Below, in pieces: positions 6,102 to 8,031 of a stretch of DNA of 8,031 bases (position 1 is its first letter; each line of letters begins with the position of its first letter). This stretch comes from an uncultured Myxococcales bacterium (lineage in GTDB: Bacteria > Myxococcota_A > UBA9042). The stretch lies in the NCBI GenBank assembly GCA_937915965.1, contig CALGHC010000613.1:1-8031 (forward strand). The letters run 5' to 3'. The notes under the pieces are model-generated. The model was not told where the DNA came from. It worked only from the letters and a program-made list of their open reading frames with translations, and made no database searches. Position numbers and translations under genes: made by a program.

Positions 6102-7832
6102 TCAGCGCATCCAGACATAGCCCTCAAGACCCGCAGCGAGCGGCGACGGCTTCGGGTTCCAGCCTGGGTAATGCCAGTAGCCCGATCCGGTCTTCAGGTC
6201 GCTGCTGCAGCCGCCCTTGTATACGCCAAGGCCGATGCCGGAGTCGCGGCTGTCGGAGCTGTCGTTGTCCGCGCTGAACCCCAGCCGCAGGCCGCCGCAG
6301 CCCTCGGTGCCGTTGTTCCAGCCAAAGCGGTGCCAGGCGTTGGCGCTCCAGGCCCCACCGGGGACGATCGATCGCCAGTTGTCGGTGAGCTTGCCTTTGG
6401 TGGCCTGGGTCGACGGCAGGATCGGGCCCGCGGCGAGGTCGCGTGCTGTCGATGCGCCGTGCGAGATGGTCTCGCAGACGACCTTGCCGGTGCCGTACGC
6501 CTTCATGCACACCCGCGTCTCGGTCGCGGTCAGCTTGTAGAACGCCCGGTTGACGGCGTCGGCGTTGGCGTCGGGCATCGGCAGTCCGCCCGATGCGTCG
6601 GCCTGGGTCCAGACCGCGTCGGCATAGATGTACTTCGAGGCGTCGGAGAGCTTCATCGCCAGGGTCCAGCCGCCGCCGGTGAGGTCGCAGTAGGCCTGGA
6701 ACTCGACGCCGCCGGTCTTGAGCCAGTAGACGCCGTCGACCTTTTGGCCTGACTCCAGCAGCGCCTTGCACGAGGCCACCGGGTTGCCCTGGCTGCCGAC
6801 GTCGCCGACGTGCGCGTAGGCGACCCAGCCGCTGCCGTTGCAGACGACGAGATCCATGGCCTTGGGGTCGAAGTACGTCATGCCGGCGACGCTGGCGTCG
6901 CACACGGCCGGTGGGCCTTCGCTGTTTTGGAAGCGGAAGAGCAGGGCCTGGTGCTTGGCGAAATTCGCGTCCTGGCCGTGGTCGACGCCGCCGGCAAAGG
7001 TCTGCTTCTCGACCCAGCTGTTCGCGATGGCCAGGGCGGCGTAGCCGCTGAGATCGGGGCCGCCTTCCAGATCGCTGTACTTGCCCGAGACGGCGACCGC
7101 GGCGAGCTCCTTGGCCGCGACCAGGTCGGCGGTGGCGCCCGTGGCGACCATCGCGGCGGTGACGCAACCCGTGCACTGCAGCTTGGCGGCGACGTCCGCG
7201 CTCTTGGCCTCGTCGGCGCTGGTGGCGACGCCCGCGTTGGTGGCGAAGACGGCCAGGGCCGCCTTGTCAGCGATGAGCGCGCTCTCGGCCGGGCCGCCCT
7301 TCGACTTCGAGGCCGCGTAGGTAAAGGCGACGTGCTTGTCTTCGACCGCGTTGACCGCGAGGTGATCGGCCGTGATCGTCGCTGCGGCGATCTCGGTGCC
7401 GCTGACGCAGCCCGAGCAGACCAAGGTGGCCGCCGCCGCCGCGGTGCGGGCGTGCACGGCGTAGGGCACCTCAAGCAGCTGCGCGCGCGGCAGCTCCGGG
7501 TTGCCGCCGACGGTCACGCCAAAGAAGCGTGGGCTGCCGTCAAGCAGGCCGGCAGGCAGAGGTTCCTTCTTGGCGCCGAGCTCGATCGCAAAGAATCCGC
7601 CCTCGACCTGCACGGCGAGGAAGGTCTCCTCAAAGATCGCGTCGCCGCCCTCGGCAGCCGCGTAGAGCGCCACGGCCATCGCGTACTCGCCGTCAGGCAC
7701 GGCGGTGCCCGCGGCGGTCCGCAGGATGCCGTGCAAGCCGACCACAGGCGTCGCGGCGACGGCGGCAGCGGGCACGACGACGGCGGCTGCGAGGAGAAGG
7801 AACACAGAGCGATGGAAGCTGCGCAAAGCCAT
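6102..7832 (-). CDS. Secreted fibrinogen C-terminal-like domain protein
   Basis: The product has 576 residues. The ATG (complement of 7830-7832) is supported by GGAG (complement of 7838-7841) five bases upstream. Residues 1-26 form a Sec signal peptide with a Leu/Ala/Val core and AVA before the likely cut. Residues 28-127 are a beta-rich domain common in bacterial surface proteins (VVGLHGILRT to LEVPYAVHA). CSGCV (139-143) and CTGCV (220-224) begin two Ala-rich segments about 81 residues apart. Residues 251-300 (YSDLEGGPDLSGYA) resemble phage tail-fibre linkers. From Cys355, ASCKALLESG, DGVYWL and YCDLTGGGWTLAM match the start of a fibrinogen-related domain. ADNDSSDSRDS near 521-531 resembles its Ca-binding loop, and the protein ends EGYVWMR. 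Such domains bind glycans or acetylated groups in animals; a binding or adhesion role here is inference. It is transcribed alone, convergent with the DUF4143 gene. Confidence 0.9.
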   Translation of the reverse strand: MALRSFHRSVFLLLAAAVVVPAAAVAATPVVGLHGILRTAAGTAVPDGEYAMAVALYAAAEGGDAIFEETFLAVQVEGGFFAIELGAKKEPLPAGLLDGSPRFFGVTVGGNPELPRAQLLEVPYAVHARTAAAAATLVCSGCVSGTEIAAATITADHLAVNAVEDKHVAFTYAASKSKGGPAESALIADKAALAVFATNAGVATSADEAKSADVAAKLQCTGCVTAAMVATGATADLVAAKELAAVAVSGKYSDLEGGPDLSGYAALAIANSWVEKQTFAGGVDHGQDANFAKHQALLFRFQNSEGPPAVCDASVAGMTYFDPKAMDLVVCNGSGWVAYAHVGDVGSQGNPVASCKALLESGQKVDGVYWLKTGGVEFQAYCDLTGGGWTLAMKLSDASKYIYADAVWTQADASGGLPMPDANADAVNRAFYKLTATETRVCMKAYGTGKVVCETISHGASTARDLAAGPILPSTQATKGKLTDNWRSIVPGGAWSANAWHRFGWNNGTEGCGGLRLGFSADNDSSDSRDSGIGLGVYKGGCSSDLKTGSGYWHYPGWNPKPSPLAAGLEGYVWMR

Positions 7833-7860
7833 GGGAACTCCAGCGTTGGCGAAGATTGCG

Positions 7861-7891
7861 AGTATAGCAGATGAGCGTCGCCAATCAGCAA
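7861..7891 (-). promoter_or_regulatory. Promoter of the fibrinogen-like gene
   Basis: On the minus strand, TATACT (complement of 7861-7866) matches the -10 consensus at five of six positions. The best -35 candidate is TTGCTG (complement of 7886-7891), with a 19-base spacer. Transcription would begin near 7854, leaving about a 20-base leader that contains the GGAG ribosome binding site. The -10 is good; the -35 spacing is wide. Confidence 0.45.
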
Positions 7892-7927
7892 CAACTCGGC
7901 CCTACTTCTGGCGGGAAGCGCCTGGTC

Positions 7928-7953
7928 GGTCGACCCGTGCGGTCGACCCGTGC
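7928..7953. repeat. Two adjacent copies of a 13-base repeat
   Basis: GGTCGACCCGTGC occurs at 7928-7940 and again, immediately adjacent and identical, at 7941-7953. Each copy contains the palindrome GGTCGACC. The pair lies about 40-65 bases upstream of the putative -35 of the fibrinogen-like gene, so it could be a regulator site, but it may be simple tandem duplication. Confidence 0.7.
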
Positions 7954-7993
7954 CGAGGCCGGCTGCGTCGGCCGAATCCGCGCCTCGCCCGGC

Positions 7994-8031
7994 CCACGCC
8001 CGAGCCACGCCCGAGCCACGCCCGAGCCACG
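7994..8031. repeat. 11-base tandem repeat running off the window
   Basis: The unit CCACGCCCGAG occurs three times in perfect tandem (7994-8004, 8005-8015, 8016-8026). A five-base partial copy then reaches the window end, so the array probably continues. The unit is not a multiple of three, which argues against a coding repeat unless copy changes are frame-neutral. Confidence 0.85.

Noticed and set aside
6810..7874. 354-codon plus-strand open frame opposite the fibrinogen-like gene
   Set aside because: The minus-strand product has a signal peptide, Shine-Dalgarno, promoter and domains. The plus-strand translation is Arg/Gly/Ala low complexity.

Overview
The window is GC-rich DNA (by eye about two thirds G+C) from a bacterium. 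The best guess is a Myxococcota or related former-deltaproteobacterial lineage. This rests on protein style: a very large secreted Cys-rich/NHL protein with a MopE-type motif, and a secreted fibrinogen-like protein. It is an inference, as there is no rRNA or other phylogenetic marker here.

Layout. (1) Bases 1-2930, plus strand: the 3' part of a large extracellular protein gene whose start lies outside the window. The visible product has a MopE-like motif, an array of about 21 Cys-rich units in strict two-type alternation, and a six-bladed NHL beta-propeller. (2) Bases 3053-4392, plus strand: a two-gene operon of a stand-alone tandem-CBS protein and a TesB-type acyl-CoA thioesterase II, coupled by a TTGA stop/start overlap and followed by a long GC-rich hairpin. 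(3) Bases 4510-5790, plus strand: a single-gene unit for an AAA_14/DUF4143 ATPase. It uses AGA/AGG arginine codons that are absent or rare in its neighbours and has a possible leaderless start, so it may be an accessory gene. (4) Bases 5791-6101: a 311-base convergent intergenic region with GC-rich hairpins and no convincing gene. (5) Bases 7832-6102, minus strand: a secreted protein with an N-terminal beta domain, two CxGC motifs, a tail-fibre-like linker and a C-terminal fibrinogen-like domain, with its own promoter and Shine-Dalgarno sequence. (6) Bases 7833-8031: upstream region with two short GC-rich tandem repeats, one running off the window.

Functionally this is a patchwork. Two unrelated cell-surface or secreted proteins flank a small metabolic operon (CBS sensor plus thioesterase) and a lone DUF4143 ATPase. 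I do not see a defence island, secretion cluster, CRISPR array or biosynthetic cluster. The most unusual items are the two-type alternation of the Cys-rich array, the fibrinogen-like protein and the CBS/thioesterase coupling. None of these clearly amounts to a new system.
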